NCBI GenBank assembly: GCA_016235125.1
Contig: JACRLZ010000008.1
Coordinates: 1-64,000, forward strand
Reading direction: 5' to 3'
Length of the DNA: 64,000 nucleotides
Origin: Sphingobacteriales bacterium
GTDB lineage: Bacteria; Bacteroidota; Bacteroidia; Chitinophagales; Chitinophagaceae
The notes below the pieces were generated by a model. It ran no database searches, was not told the DNA's origin, and saw only the letters and a list, made by a program, of their open reading frames with translations. Below, piece by piece: positions 34,384 through 43,484 of the stretch; positions within the stretch are counted from its first letter, which is position 1, and each line of letters begins with the position of its first letter. The position numbers and the translations under genes are program-made.

Positions 34384-35619
34384 ATGGAGAGAAAGTTACA
34401 GCATTCACGGAGAAGCAACATCATTTTTATTTTAATGATAGCAATGCTGGCAGGACTTTTTTTCTCAAGAGCATTACTTTCCATTGCCATGGCAGCATTC
34501 ATAGCTCTTTCCTTTTTTCATACCAACATTAGAAGCCACTTCAGAAATTTTTTTTCATCACCGTTACTGTGGGGAGTGAGCCTCTTGTTTTTTCTTCCGC
34601 TGCTGTCAGGGTTATGGAGCGGGGATAAACAACAGTGGGGGGAAATAATGATAATTAAATTGCCATTGTTCTTATTGCCGTTAGCTTTTGCAGGGCCCAT
34701 AAATTTTTCAAAGACTCAATGGAACCGGCTGGCTTATGTTTTTCTTCTTCTCATCACCGGGGGGACGATATGGAGTATGTTTCAATATGTTCCCGATGCA
34801 GCGGTTATCAACGCCGATTATTTTAAAGCAAAAAGCATCATTACTCCGTTGCAAAATGACCATGTACGTTTCAGTTGGCTGGTAAGTATGGCGGTGTTGC
34901 TGTCGTTATGGCTAGGCTGGTCGGCAAGGAAAGAAAATAAAAAACTGTCGTGGATTTTGATAATCGCCGCAGCATGGCTGGTTATCTTTCTGCACCTGCT
35001 TGCTGCAAGAACCGGGCTGATTTCTTTTTATATTATGTTGGCAGGTTCAATCATCTGGTTACTGATAAAGAGAGTAAAGCCGGTTTATAGCATTACACTT
35101 TTTACTCTTTTGCTTGCTTTGCCGTTTGTCGCCTATAAAACATTACCCAGCTTTCACAACCGGGTAAAATATTTTTTGTACGAATTTGAATATTTAAAAA
35201 AGACACACTATTTACCCGGTGCTAACGATGCCGTAAGGGTCATTTCGATAAAAGCAGGTTGGAATATTATGAAGAAGCATCCGGTTACAGGAGTTGGCTT
35301 CGGCAATGTGATTGGAGAAACCCGGGAATGGTATGGTGAAAATTATCCTCAGATGATTGAATCAGATAAAATTCTTCCTGCCAGTGAATGGATGATGTAC
35401 GGAGCAGGCTGTGGTGTGCCGGGACTGCTGATCTTTTCATTAGCAATACTGATCCCTTTTTTTGCTAAAACAAAAAACAAATTGCTTTGGTATTTATTGA
35501 ATAGCACAGCAGCTTTTAGTTTCTTATTTGATATAGGGCTTGAAGTGCAATTTGGAGTTTTTATTTATTCGTTTACTGTTTTGTGGTTTTACAAATGGCT
35601 TCATCCCGAAAAGCTGTAA
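34384..35619 (+). CDS. O-antigen ligase family protein (second copy)
   Basis: 411 residues with about ten transmembrane helices and a periplasmic loop at about residues 255-335 containing RVISIKAGWNIMKKHPVTGVGFGNVIGE, the Wzy_C-like region. A second locus with the same family is at 3083. It probably ligates or polymerises glycan at the outer face of the inner membrane. The GT2 gene follows 15 bases later. Confidence 0.78.
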   Translation: MERKLQHSRRSNIIFILMIAMLAGLFFSRALLSIAMAAFIALSFFHTNIRSHFRNFFSSPLLWGVSLLFFLPLLSGLWSGDKQQWGEIMIIKLPLFLLPLAFAGPINFSKTQWNRLAYVFLLLITGGTIWSMFQYVPDAAVINADYFKAKSIITPLQNDHVRFSWLVSMAVLLSLWLGWSARKENKKLSWILIIAAAWLVIFLHLLAARTGLISFYIMLAGSIIWLLIKRVKPVYSITLFTLLLALPFVAYKTLPSFHNRVKYFLYEFEYLKKTHYLPGANDAVRVISIKAGWNIMKKHPVTGVGFGNVIGETREWYGENYPQMIESDKILPASEWMMYGAGCGVPGLLIFSLAILIPFFAKTKNKLLWYLLNSTAAFSFLFDIGLEVQFGVFIYSFTVLWFYKWLHPEKL

Positions 35620-35634
35620 TCTTGTAACAGTTTT

Positions 35635-36399
35635 ATGCAATCATTATCAGTAGTTATAATCTGTAAGAACGAAGCTGATATTATCGGCAATACACTGCTA
35701 AGCCTGCAGGGACTGACGGATGATATTGTTGTATATGATAATGGCAGTACGGATAATACTCTTGAAGAAATCAACAAATTCAATGTTCATCTTCAGCAGG
35801 GTAGCTGGGAAGGTTTTGGCAAAACAAAAAATAATGCAACAGCTCTTGCAAAGCATGAATGGATTCTCAGCCTTGATGCGGACGAAGCCATCAGCAAGGG
35901 ATTAAAAAATGAGCTGATGCAATGGCAGCCGGACAATGAAAAAACAGTTTACAAACTTCCTTTCCGGAATTTTATCGGCAATAAAATGCTGAAACATGGT
36001 GATTGGGGAACCGATTATCATGTCAGATTATACAACAGGAAAGTTGTACAGTGGAATGAAGCGGATGTGCATGAAGAACTTATTTTACCTGCTGATGTTG
36101 TTATTAAAGAGCTAAAAAACTTTGTGCTGCACCGGACTTGGCGAAATGCAGATGATTACAAGAATAAAATGCAGAACTATGCATTGCTTGGCGCTGAAAA
36201 ATATTTTAAACAGGGGAAAAGGGCGGGATGGTTCAAACGAAATTTTTCGCCATCTTTCAGTTTTATCAGGTCTTATGTTTTGAAGCTTGGATTTTTCGAT
36301 GGAAAGGCAGGTTACCAGTGTGCAAAAATGATAGCCGGTTATACAAAAATGAAGTATCAAAAACTTGCCGGACTATTGAAAGAAAAAAAAAGAGAATAA
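35635..36399 (+). CDS. GT2-family glycosyltransferase, LPS core type (KdtX/WaaE-like)
   Basis: 254 residues. MQSLSVVIICKNEADIIGNTLLSLQGLTDDIVVYDNGSTDNT at the N-terminus, LSLDADEAIS as acidic motif, and VQWNEADVHEEL, as in lipopolysaccharide core glycosyltransferases of the WaaE/KdtX type. C-terminal helices contain a basic, aromatic region. It likely adds a sugar to the inner core or lipid A-linked glycan. It follows the O-antigen ligase-like gene in an apparent operon. Confidence 0.88.
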   Translation: MQSLSVVIICKNEADIIGNTLLSLQGLTDDIVVYDNGSTDNTLEEINKFNVHLQQGSWEGFGKTKNNATALAKHEWILSLDADEAISKGLKNELMQWQPDNEKTVYKLPFRNFIGNKMLKHGDWGTDYHVRLYNRKVVQWNEADVHEELILPADVVIKELKNFVLHRTWRNADDYKNKMQNYALLGAEKYFKQGKRAGWFKRNFSPSFSFIRSYVLKLGFFDGKAGYQCAKMIAGYTKMKYQKLAGLLKEKKRE

Positions 36400-36444
36400 A
36401 CGGAATCTTACTCCTTGTCTCTTGTGCCCTGTACCTTTGCCTTT

Positions 36445-37092
36445 ATGACCAATTTCATTCCCATATTTCCCCTCGACCTTGTGGTGTATCCCGGTGAAAA
36501 TCTGAACCTGCATATTTTTGAGCCAAGGTATAAACAGTTGATCAGTGAATGTCATGCTGCGAACAAAGCATTTGGTGTTCCTACGGTTATTGAAAACAAG
36601 GTGCAGGATTTCGGTTCCCTGGTAGAAATAACAGAATTGTTTAAAGTGCATGACAATGGCGAGATGGACATAAAAACAAAAGGTGTTCGTATTTTCCGAA
36701 TCCTCGAAATGATAAAAGAAGTACCTGACAAATTATACAGCGGCGCCATCGTAAACTATCCGGATACCTATGAAAAAGGGAATCCTGATGTAATGCGCAA
36801 AGTTATGACAAGCATCCGTGACCTGCACCGCCTGTTGAAAGTGAGCAAGGATTTTAAAAAAGAAGACAGCGAAGTAACTACTTATGAAGTGGCTCATCAT
36901 GTCGGTTTGTCCCTGGGAGAAGAATATGAATTGCTGGGTTTGCTGGATGAAAGGCAGAGACAGGAATATCTGAAACGTCATTTAAATAAAGTGATACCCA
37001 TGGTGAACAGCATGGAACAACTGAAGGAGAAAATAAAATTAAACGGGCATTTTAAAAACCTGGGTGGGTTTGACTGGAAGGAAATAAAATAA
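36445..37092 (+). CDS. Lon N-terminal-domain (LON substrate-binding) protein
   Basis: 215 residues from ATG 36445 (MTNFIPIFPLDLVVYPGENL). -7 box TACCTTTG (36432-36439) lies 5 bases upstream, supporting this start. The sequence follows the Lon N-domain (PF02190), LHIFEPRYKQLISEC and GEMDIKTKGVRIFRI, without ATPase or protease parts. Stand-alone Lon-N proteins occur widely; function not established. It is followed by coaX after 15 bases. Confidence 0.88.
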   Translation: MTNFIPIFPLDLVVYPGENLNLHIFEPRYKQLISECHAANKAFGVPTVIENKVQDFGSLVEITELFKVHDNGEMDIKTKGVRIFRILEMIKEVPDKLYSGAIVNYPDTYEKGNPDVMRKVMTSIRDLHRLLKVSKDFKKEDSEVTTYEVAHHVGLSLGEEYELLGLLDERQRQEYLKRHLNKVIPMVNSMEQLKEKIKLNGHFKNLGGFDWKEIK

Positions 37093-37107
37093 CAGGAAAC
37101 GGAAAAT

Positions 37108-37836
37108 ATGATTACAACCCTTTGTCTTGATTTTGGAAACACAAGGAAAAAAGCGGCCATCTTTCATGATGCAGAAATGAAAGAAGGAATTGTGTTGCCC
37201 GATGATACTGTAGAGACCATCCAAAGGCTGATAAGAAAGTGTCAACCGCAAAAATCCATTCTGTCTTCTGTAATTGATCATAACCCGGCGATTGAAGAAC
37301 TACTTACTGTCAATACAAAATTTCACAGGCTCAGTCATTTGACCAAAGTGACGTTTACCACACCTGTCGGCAAACCCGAAACCATCGGCGCCGACCGGCT
37401 GGCGTTAACGGAAGCAGCTGTTCATTTTTATCCCGATAAAAATAATTTTGTTATTGGCCTTGGCACATGTGTCACTTACAATTTCATTAACAAGTATCAT
37501 GAGTTTATCGGAGGTGCTATTTCTCCGGGTTTGGAAATGCGGTTAAAATCACTGAATTATTATACTGCAAAACTGCCTTTGGTAAAACCGGATAGCAATA
37601 TTCCATTGATGGGGTATGATACCAATACCAATATTTTGTCGGGAGTAATCATGGGAATGGCCAAAGAGATCGATGGTTTTATAGAAGCATACCGGGAGAA
37701 GTACAGGAACTTTAACGTCCTATTAACCGGGGGCGATATAGTGTATTTGGCTCCACACATCAAAAGCAAGATATTTGCAGACCCTGATTTAATCTTTAAA
37801 GGTCTGTATGCTATCAGCGAAATCAATAACCCCTAA
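37108..37836 (+). CDS. coaX: Type III pantothenate kinase
   Basis: 242 residues. CoaX phosphorylates pantothenate, the first step of CoA synthesis, with an acetate-kinase-superfamily fold. LCLDFGNTRKKAAIF carries the ATP-binding Asp, TIGADRLALTEAAVHFYP the second conserved segment and LGTCVTYNFI the third, then GGAISPGLEMRLKSL. The Bacteroidota context of CoaX, outer membrane protein and LptC is common, consistent with an operon. Its end overlaps the next ORF by 29 bases. Confidence 0.93.
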   Translation: MITTLCLDFGNTRKKAAIFHDAEMKEGIVLPDDTVETIQRLIRKCQPQKSILSSVIDHNPAIEELLTVNTKFHRLSHLTKVTFTTPVGKPETIGADRLALTEAAVHFYPDKNNFVIGLGTCVTYNFINKYHEFIGGAISPGLEMRLKSLNYYTAKLPLVKPDSNIPLMGYDTNTNILSGVIMGMAKEIDGFIEAYREKYRNFNVLLTGGDIVYLAPHIKSKIFADPDLIFKGLYAISEINNP

Positions 37837-39250
37837 GAAAACCAAGACGTTACACTGCAAAAGACTGACGATCCTGGTTTTACTTTTTACTGCTTTTAAC
37901 CCTGCTTTTTCACAGGATAATTCACCCTATTCGAGGTATGGTATCGGCAATCTGGTTCCACATTCCAATATCATTACCCGTGGCATGGGTGGCATCAGCG
38001 CTGCTTATTCCGATTTTCTTTCAATCAACTTCAGCAATCCCGCCACCTTTTCCGGTTTTCAAACAGGCGTAGAAACGAAGTCAAAAAAAATTACTTCGGG
38101 CCGGGCTATATTGGACCTGGGTTTGGATTTTGAAAGCCGCAGTTTAAGAGAGCCTTCCAATCCCAAAAAATTTACAGCCAGCAACGCCCTTTTTTCTTAT
38201 GTGCAGGTAGGTGTTCCTTTACGAAAAGAGTGGGGGCTAGTTTTTGGTCTTCGCCCCGTTTCAAGGATCAGTTATAAAATGTTTCATTACGAAAGATTGA
38301 AAGACCCGCTTACCGGCAACCCGATTGACAGTGTGATTACACGATATGAAGGCGATGGCGGCTCCTTTCTTGCTTCATTGGGGACGGGATTCAGCATATT
38401 CAGGAAAGAATACACTGAAGGGCCAATGAAGGGAATGGAAAAAAAACTGAGCTTTGGCATCAATGCCGGATATTTTTTTGGTAAAAAAGACTACAGCACC
38501 CGCAGAAGCTTTATCAATGATTCAGTGAATTATTACCAGGCCAACTATCAAACAAAAACCACTTTTGGCGATATTTATTTCAATGCCGGTCTTAACTACA
38601 AAACTCCGTTGAATAAGTATGTTAATTTAACACTCGGGGCTTATGGTAACTGGGGACAAAAAATAAACAGCCGCCAGGACATTTTGAGGGAAACATTTGT
38701 ATATGATGAAAATCTTGGTGAAGTACGACTTGACAGTGTTTCAGACCAGCGGGATGTAAAAGGAAAGATCACTATCCCGTCTTCTTACACGATCGGGTTT
38801 ATTGTACAAAAACTTGTTGTAATTGAAAAAGACAGGAAAGAGCCGGGCTGGGTTGTGGGGCTTGATTTTTCGGTACAAAACTGGGATAGCTATCGCTTAT
38901 ACGGGAAAAGGGATTCTGTCAGAAATACATGGGAGGTGAGAATAGGAGGGCAGTTCAACCCGGTACCGAAGAAAAATTATTTCAGCAATATCACATACAG
39001 GGCCGGCTTGTTTATGGGACCTGACTATATCAAGGTCGGCAAAAACCTTCCCAGGTTTGGCGGATCGTTTGGAATGGGATTACCTATATCTATCAACCGG
39101 CAGGCGCCTAACCAATATACTTTGCTCAATGTGGCATTTGAATATGGTAAAAGAGGAAATAATGATAATTTGCTGAAGGAAAATTTGTTCAGGTTCTCAC
39201 TCGGTTTCTCACTTAGTGACATCTGGTTTGGTAAACGGAAATATGATTAA
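37808..39250 (+). CDS. Outer membrane beta-barrel protein (Bacteroidota, lptC neighbour)
   Basis: 480 residues. After a basic N-terminus and signal peptide (LTILVLLFTAFNPAFSQ), the mature part begins DNSPYSRYGIGNLVPHS and is made of alternating strands (YSFxxNFxNPATFSGF-like segments), as in FadL/OMPP1-like barrels. The gene before lptC often encodes this protein in Bacteroidota; the partner function is not established. It may translocate hydrophobic molecules. ATG 37808 overlaps coaX by 29 bases; no better start is visible. Confidence 0.8.
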   Translation: MLSAKSITPKKTKTLHCKRLTILVLLFTAFNPAFSQDNSPYSRYGIGNLVPHSNIITRGMGGISAAYSDFLSINFSNPATFSGFQTGVETKSKKITSGRAILDLGLDFESRSLREPSNPKKFTASNALFSYVQVGVPLRKEWGLVFGLRPVSRISYKMFHYERLKDPLTGNPIDSVITRYEGDGGSFLASLGTGFSIFRKEYTEGPMKGMEKKLSFGINAGYFFGKKDYSTRRSFINDSVNYYQANYQTKTTFGDIYFNAGLNYKTPLNKYVNLTLGAYGNWGQKINSRQDILRETFVYDENLGEVRLDSVSDQRDVKGKITIPSSYTIGFIVQKLVVIEKDRKEPGWVVGLDFSVQNWDSYRLYGKRDSVRNTWEVRIGGQFNPVPKKNYFSNITYRAGLFMGPDYIKVGKNLPRFGGSFGMGLPISINRQAPNQYTLLNVAFEYGKRGNNDNLLKENLFRFSLGFSLSDIWFGKRKYD

Positions 39251-39285
39251 CCCCCAACCCCCTAAAGGGGGCTTGAGAAAGTCTC
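39251..39285 (+). repeat. Palindromic CCCCC-TAAA-GGGGG repeat between the OMP gene and lptC
   Basis: CCCCC (39258-39262) and GGGGG (39267-39271) around TAAA, flanked by CCCCCAAC and CTTGAG. It resembles the unit at 57696-57738 and belongs to the GC-rich palindromic repeats scattered in Bacteroidota. Confidence 0.75.
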
Positions 39286-39286
39286 C

Positions 39287-39874
39287 ATGAAAAAGAAAAT
39301 ATCTTATACCGCCATATCTCAATTCTTTTTTGCAGCAGCTTTTATAACAGGCTGCTGTTTTCTTTATAGTTGCGAGAACGATGAAAAGAAGATCTATGAT
39401 CTTACTAAAAAAGTGGTGATGAAGGAAGAGGCTATCAACATAGAAAGTTACCTGAGCCAGGGAGGAAAGATGAAAGCTAAACTGACAGCGCCCCTGATGC
39501 TGCGGGTGCAATCAGATACAGTTTATGTTGAATTTCCCCAATCATTGCATGTGGATTTCTATGGAGACAGTTCCTCCAAAATTGAAACATGGCTCGACAG
39601 CCGCTATGGAAAATATTTTGAAACTTTCAGTAAAGTGTATTTGAAAGATAGTGTGACGGTGATCACCGCCAAAGGAGATACGCTTAAAAGTCCAGACCTG
39701 TGGTGGGATCAGAACACAAAAATTTTTTATACCGATAAGTTTGCCACTTATCATGGTATTGGCAAAAGCATTTATGGCGGCAAGGGGCTTACCGCAACTC
39801 AGGATCTCAACAGTGTTATCTTCAACGATCCCACCGGGGTGGTGCAGGTTTCAGAAACTGGTTTCCCAAAGTAA
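39287..39874 (+). CDS. lptC: LPS export protein LptC
   Basis: 195 residues. Signal/anchor segment with a lipobox-like Cys (FLYSC), then a single beta-jellyroll domain (MKEEAINIESYLSQGGKMKAKLTAPLMLRV, VYVEFPQSLHVDFYGDS, LKDSVTVITAKGDTL). LptC is the membrane-anchored periplasmic bridge between LptBFG and LptA in LPS transport. Its length matches Bacteroidota LptC. The upstream gene is the barrel protein. It starts 36 bases after a palindromic repeat. Confidence 0.88.
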   Translation: MKKKISYTAISQFFFAAAFITGCCFLYSCENDEKKIYDLTKKVVMKEEAINIESYLSQGGKMKAKLTAPLMLRVQSDTVYVEFPQSLHVDFYGDSSSKIETWLDSRYGKYFETFSKVYLKDSVTVITAKGDTLKSPDLWWDQNTKIFYTDKFATYHGIGKSIYGGKGLTATQDLNSVIFNDPTGVVQVSETGFPK

Positions 39875-39914
39875 GTGAAGCTTCTTTCTTTGATAATTGC
39901 AGCATCTTTAATTA

Positions 39915-39947
39915 ACTTCAAACTTTAGACTTTAAACATTAAACTTC
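39915..39947 (+). repeat. ACTTTAAA-type degenerate tandem repeat
   Basis: Degenerate repeats of a 7-8-base unit close to ACTTTAAA run up to 4 bases before the aldo-keto reductase ATG at 39951. They replace any recognisable ribosome binding site or -7 box there. Confidence 0.45.
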
Positions 39948-39950
39948 GAG

Positions 39951-40940
39951 ATGGAATACAGAAGAATGGGAAAAACCGGCCTGCAGTTAAGTGCACTTTC
40001 ATTCGGCAGCTGGGTAACATTTCACAAACAGTTTGATGACAGCATTGCTGATGAACTGATGGGTATTGCCTATGATAATGGAGTCAATTTTTTTGACAAT
40101 GCCGAAGTGTATGCATTAGGTGAAAGCGAAAAGATGATGGGCAGGGTATTGAAAAAGAAAAATTGGGACAGAACATCTTATACTGTTTCATCCAAAGCAT
40201 TCTGGGGATGGAGGGGAAAAGATAATAAGCCCAATCAAACAGGATTAAGCCGCAAACATTTGGTGGAAGCCTGCCATGAAGCTTTGCAGCGGTTACAACT
40301 GGATTATCTCGATATGTTTTTCTGTCATCGTCCGGATAAAGGCACGCCAATAGAAGAAACCGTGTGGACGATGCATAACCTGGTTCAGCAGGGAAAAATT
40401 TTATACTGGGGCACCAGTGAATGGAGTGGTGTGGAAATAATGGAAGCTCATCGGGTGGCAGCACAGTATGGATTGATTGCCCCGGCCATGGAACAGCCGC
40501 AATACAATCTGTTTGAAAGAAACAAAATGGAGAATGAATTCCTGATGATCTTCAAAACGGTGGGTATGGGTACTACTATCTGGAGTCCATTGGCATCGGG
40601 ATTACTCAGTGGAAAATATAATGAAGGTGTTCCCGAAGGAAGCCGTCTCGGATTAAAGGGCTTCGACTGGCTGAGAGAACGATGGATGAGGGAACATTTT
40701 CTGGATAAGGTGAAACAACTGAACAGTCTTGCGCAAAATCTCGGCATCAGTATGCCACAGCTGAGCATTGCATGGTGTCTTAAAAACTCCAATGTATCAA
40801 CTGTTATTCTTGGCGCTACCAGCAAAGAGCAGCTAATTGAAAATTTAAAAGCTGAGGCAGCAATAGATAAATTAACTACAGATGTAATGCAGCAGATTGA
40901 TGATATTGTTCAGACAAAACCCGTTTTACCGGAGTATTAG
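39951..40940 (+). CDS. Aldo/keto reductase, YghZ/Kv-beta-like
   Basis: 329 residues. TIM-barrel NADPH oxidoreductase: GSWVTFHKQ, FFDNAEVYALGESE (catalytic Tyr and Asp), SSKAFWG (Lys), FFCHRPDKG (His), and the C-terminal cofactor segment STVILGATSKEQLIENL. Closest pattern is the Kv-beta/YghZ group, which reduces toxic aldehydes such as methylglyoxal. No neighbour suggests a specific substrate. Confidence 0.92.
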   Translation: MEYRRMGKTGLQLSALSFGSWVTFHKQFDDSIADELMGIAYDNGVNFFDNAEVYALGESEKMMGRVLKKKNWDRTSYTVSSKAFWGWRGKDNKPNQTGLSRKHLVEACHEALQRLQLDYLDMFFCHRPDKGTPIEETVWTMHNLVQQGKILYWGTSEWSGVEIMEAHRVAAQYGLIAPAMEQPQYNLFERNKMENEFLMIFKTVGMGTTIWSPLASGLLSGKYNEGVPEGSRLGLKGFDWLRERWMREHFLDKVKQLNSLAQNLGISMPQLSIAWCLKNSNVSTVILGATSKEQLIENLKAEAAIDKLTTDVMQQIDDIVQTKPVLPEY

Positions 40941-41337
40941 ATAATTTTCTCACGGATGACACAGATGTACACAGAAACTGTATAGAAGGAGTGAAACCAT
41001 CTGTGAAAATCCGTGTAATTTGTGAGGCCTTTCTTATAAAAAGAAAACCCCAAAGTTATTCCGGGGCTTTCAATTCCGTTGAGGGTACACCAGTTGGTTT
41101 TTCATTTCACAGGTTACAACTCAAGGCAGTTTTTCTTTCAGAATATGGATTCATCAAACGGGAAACGACTAACCAGTATCATTTAATCAAACCCTTTGCC
41201 AGAGATGAAATAAATTCTTAAACCAGGTTCTTCATACCTGTTTTACTAAGTAGAAAGACCTGCTGTGCAGGTAAAACAACGAACAGTTTGATTATCTTCA
41301 TCGCTGAAATCAATTCAATCATTAAAATCAGCAGTTC
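40941..41337. other. 397-base intergenic region with repeat arms and hairpins
   Basis: The left part (40950-41029) holds opposed CACGGAT/CACAGAT repeat units. A GGGG/CCCC hairpin (about 41049-41070) might act as a weak terminator. Near 41258-41272 is the hairpin ACCTGC-TGT-GCAGGT, flanked by GTTTTAC/GTAAAAC arms. A 76-codon GTG-initiated frame (40991-41221) starts inside the repeat and shows no protein-like composition; I do not annotate it. Confidence 0.6.
40950..41029. repeat. CACGGAT/CACAGAT-type inverted repeat
   Basis: Left arm TCACGGATGACACAGATG (from 40950), right arm CATCTGTGAAAATCCGTG (40999-41016) followed by TAATTTGTGAGG. The arms are imperfectly inverted and made of the unit CAC(GG/AG)AT. 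The same family occurs at 60597-60628. Confidence 0.7.
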
Positions 41338-42156
41338 ATGTCATTTCAGAATAAAACAGTTCTTATAACCGGAGGCACAAGAGGAATAGGCAAAGCTATC
41401 GGCCTCCGCCTTGCAAAAGAAGGAGCCAATATTGTGATAGCTGCAAAAAGTGTGGAAGAAAATGCCAAACTCGGCGGTACCATTTTTACTGCAGCAGCAG
41501 AAATGGAAGCAGCAGGAGGCAAAGCCCTGGCGGTGCAATGCGATATACGGTTTGAAGACCAGATACAGAATGTGATTGATAAAACGATTGAAAAATTTGG
41601 AGGAATAGATATACTGATCAACAATGCATCAGCTATTTCTTTAACTACTACTGAACAAACAGAACCTAAACGGTTTGATCTGATGCATGATATCAATGTA
41701 CGGGGAACATTTTTTGTAACAAAAGCCTGCATCCCGCATTTAAAAAAAGCGGCTAACCCGCATATCCTTACTTTATCACCGCCGGTCAATCTTGATCCGA
41801 AGTGGTTCGAAAAACATGTGGCCTACACCCTTACCAAGTACAATATGAGCATGATGACCATTGGCTGGGCGAGGGAACTAAAGAAAGACCGTATTGCCGC
41901 CAATTCCCTTTGGCCAAGAACAACCATTGATACAGCTGCCGTAAGAAATTTACTGGGCGGACAAATGCTTGCCAATATGAGTCGTACTGTTGACATACTT
42001 GCCGACGCAGCGTATTATATTCTGCGCCAGCCTTCCGGGGAATGCAGCGGCAATTTATTCATTGATGAGCAGGTACTGGCCAAAGAAGGCATTACTGATT
42101 TAGAAAAATATTCAGTGGTACCGGGAGCACAGCTATATACTGATTTGTTTGTATGA
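41338..42156 (+). CDS. Short-chain dehydrogenase/reductase, HSDL2-like
   Basis: 272 residues. Rossmann fold with TGGTRGIGKAIGLRLAKEG (cofactor), NNASAISL and the catalytic YTLTK (in HVAYTLTKYNMSMM). AAKSVEENAKLGGTIFTAAAEMEAAGGKALAVQCDIR is typical of the hydroxysteroid dehydrogenase-like 2 group, proposed to act in fatty-acid metabolism. Reaction in this organism unknown. The stop (42154-42156) abuts the convergent barrel gene stop. Confidence 0.9.
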   Translation: MSFQNKTVLITGGTRGIGKAIGLRLAKEGANIVIAAKSVEENAKLGGTIFTAAAEMEAAGGKALAVQCDIRFEDQIQNVIDKTIEKFGGIDILINNASAISLTTTEQTEPKRFDLMHDINVRGTFFVTKACIPHLKKAANPHILTLSPPVNLDPKWFEKHVAYTLTKYNMSMMTIGWARELKKDRIAANSLWPRTTIDTAAVRNLLGGQMLANMSRTVDILADAAYYILRQPSGECSGNLFIDEQVLAKEGITDLEKYSVVPGAQLYTDLFV

Positions 42157-42744
42157 TCAGCGATGTTTTTTATTATTGAAGAAAATCCTTATCCCTGCAG
42201 TCAGGTTCAGGCGGCCATAACCATTTCTGTTAAAAGGAGAGGTTCTTAAATAAGTTGCCTCAGTGAATAGTGCAATCCGCCGGCTGATATTCCAGTTCAG
42301 GCCACCGCCAATGGCATAGTAAAACTCATTTCTATTAAAATCAAAAAGAGGACTGTTGTTGTAGATGTATTTCCCCGATAAATGATCCCACCCCATCCGG
42401 AAAGTCAGATAGGGTTTCAGGTTTCCTTTCCCGAAATATTTATTAGTATAAACAAATGCCCCATAGGTTGTACTATTTTGATAGTACAACCCATGAGAAG
42501 AATCATTCAGGTGAATACTGTTGAAGTGCATACCCACACCTGCCTCCCAGTTGTTTTTAATGAAACGGCCAACGGCGGGGTTAAAGGTTAGGCTATTGTC
42601 TTTATGAAAACTTTTGTTACGGATACTAAAATACCGGATATCGCCGATATTGAAATTAATGCTGGTTGTTCCCTTCTGAAATTGTGAAAAGCTGATGATG
42701 CTGAAGAAAAGTGCAATTGACAGCAGGATAAGTTTTTTTTGCAT
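42157..42744 (-). CDS. Small outer membrane beta-barrel protein
   Basis: 195 residues from ATG 42744 (MQKKLILLSIALFFSIISFSQ signal peptide). The mature protein is predominantly alternating beta strands with aromatic ends (GVGMHFNSIHLN, LKPYLTFRMGWDHLS, RLNLTAGIRIFF), ending in a Phe-rich strand as in OMP_b-brl families. It starts with QKGTTSINFNIGDIRYFSI. Function unknown; probably a structural barrel of about 8 strands. Confidence 0.75.
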   Translation of the reverse strand: MQKKLILLSIALFFSIISFSQFQKGTTSINFNIGDIRYFSIRNKSFHKDNSLTFNPAVGRFIKNNWEAGVGMHFNSIHLNDSSHGLYYQNSTTYGAFVYTNKYFGKGNLKPYLTFRMGWDHLSGKYIYNNSPLFDFNRNEFYYAIGGGLNWNISRRIALFTEATYLRTSPFNRNGYGRLNLTAGIRIFFNNKKHR

Positions 42745-42920
42745 GTTGGGTGGTTTTGCATAAAGGAACAAACCATCCTGTTAAGAAAAAACTGGGAAAA
42801 TGTTAATCAGACCATAAGAATATTTTCAGAGAAATAGTTAAGCAGAAGGAACTGAACGACTCTCCGGATAACCCTGTCTGCAGGCAGGCCGGTATCAGAT
42901 TTATTTTCCGATTGACCTTT

Positions 42921-43346
42921 TTACTTCTTCGGTTCAAAATCTACTATCCATTCAATACCGTACTTGTCTCTAAAACATCCAAAATATGAACCCCAGGGGC
43001 TGTCTCCGATATCTCCCTCAATAGTGCCACCTGCTGATAGACCGTTAAATAATTTGTCGGCTTCTTCACGGCTTTCTGCGCTAATATATATTTTAGACCT
43101 GTTTTCATTTTCATTTGTTCTTCCCATACTTTCCGGAACGTCATTGGCCAGTAAAAAATTTTTGCCAATAGGCAAAACAATGTGCATTATTTTATTTGCT
43201 TCATTTTCAGCTACCGGAAACTCAGGGGTTTCCAGGTCTTTGAAACGGATAATTTTTGTAAACTCTCCGCCAAATACTGATTTATAAAAGGTAAATGCTT
43301 CTTCGGCATTTCCATTGAAGTTAATGTGAGGATTTATTTGTGCCAT
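42921..43346 (-). CDS. VOC family protein (PhnB-like)
   Basis: 141 residues from ATG 43346 (MAQINPHINFNGNAEEAFTFYKSVFGGEF). 3-demethylubiquinone-9 3-methyltransferase/PhnB-like glyoxalase fold: two beta-alpha-beta-beta-beta modules, GSYFGCFRDKYGIEWIVDF at the C-terminus. The second conserved metal position, FxDxxG, reads GSYFGCFRDKYG. Usually of unknown substrate in Bacteroidota. A related but lipoprotein form is encoded 139 bases upstream on the same strand. Confidence 0.88.
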   Translation of the reverse strand: MAQINPHINFNGNAEEAFTFYKSVFGGEFTKIIRFKDLETPEFPVAENEANKIMHIVLPIGKNFLLANDVPESMGRTNENENRSKIYISAESREEADKLFNGLSAGGTIEGDIGDSPWGSYFGCFRDKYGIEWIVDFEPKK

Positions 43347-43484
43347 ATTTTTTATTGTTGAGAAAAAGTTGTCTAATTGCTTTTGCGGGAGTCTCTTCAC
43401 TCTGCTGTTTTTTAGTTTTGTAATTATTATCGCAGGGTTGCAAGAGGGAAAATCTGAGGAAACAAAAAGCTGATATTATTTAGT

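Noticed and set aside
40991..41221. 76-codon frame with GTG start
   Set aside because: Begins inside a CACAGAT-type repeat, no domain, no signal, no promoter; composition unlike neighbours.
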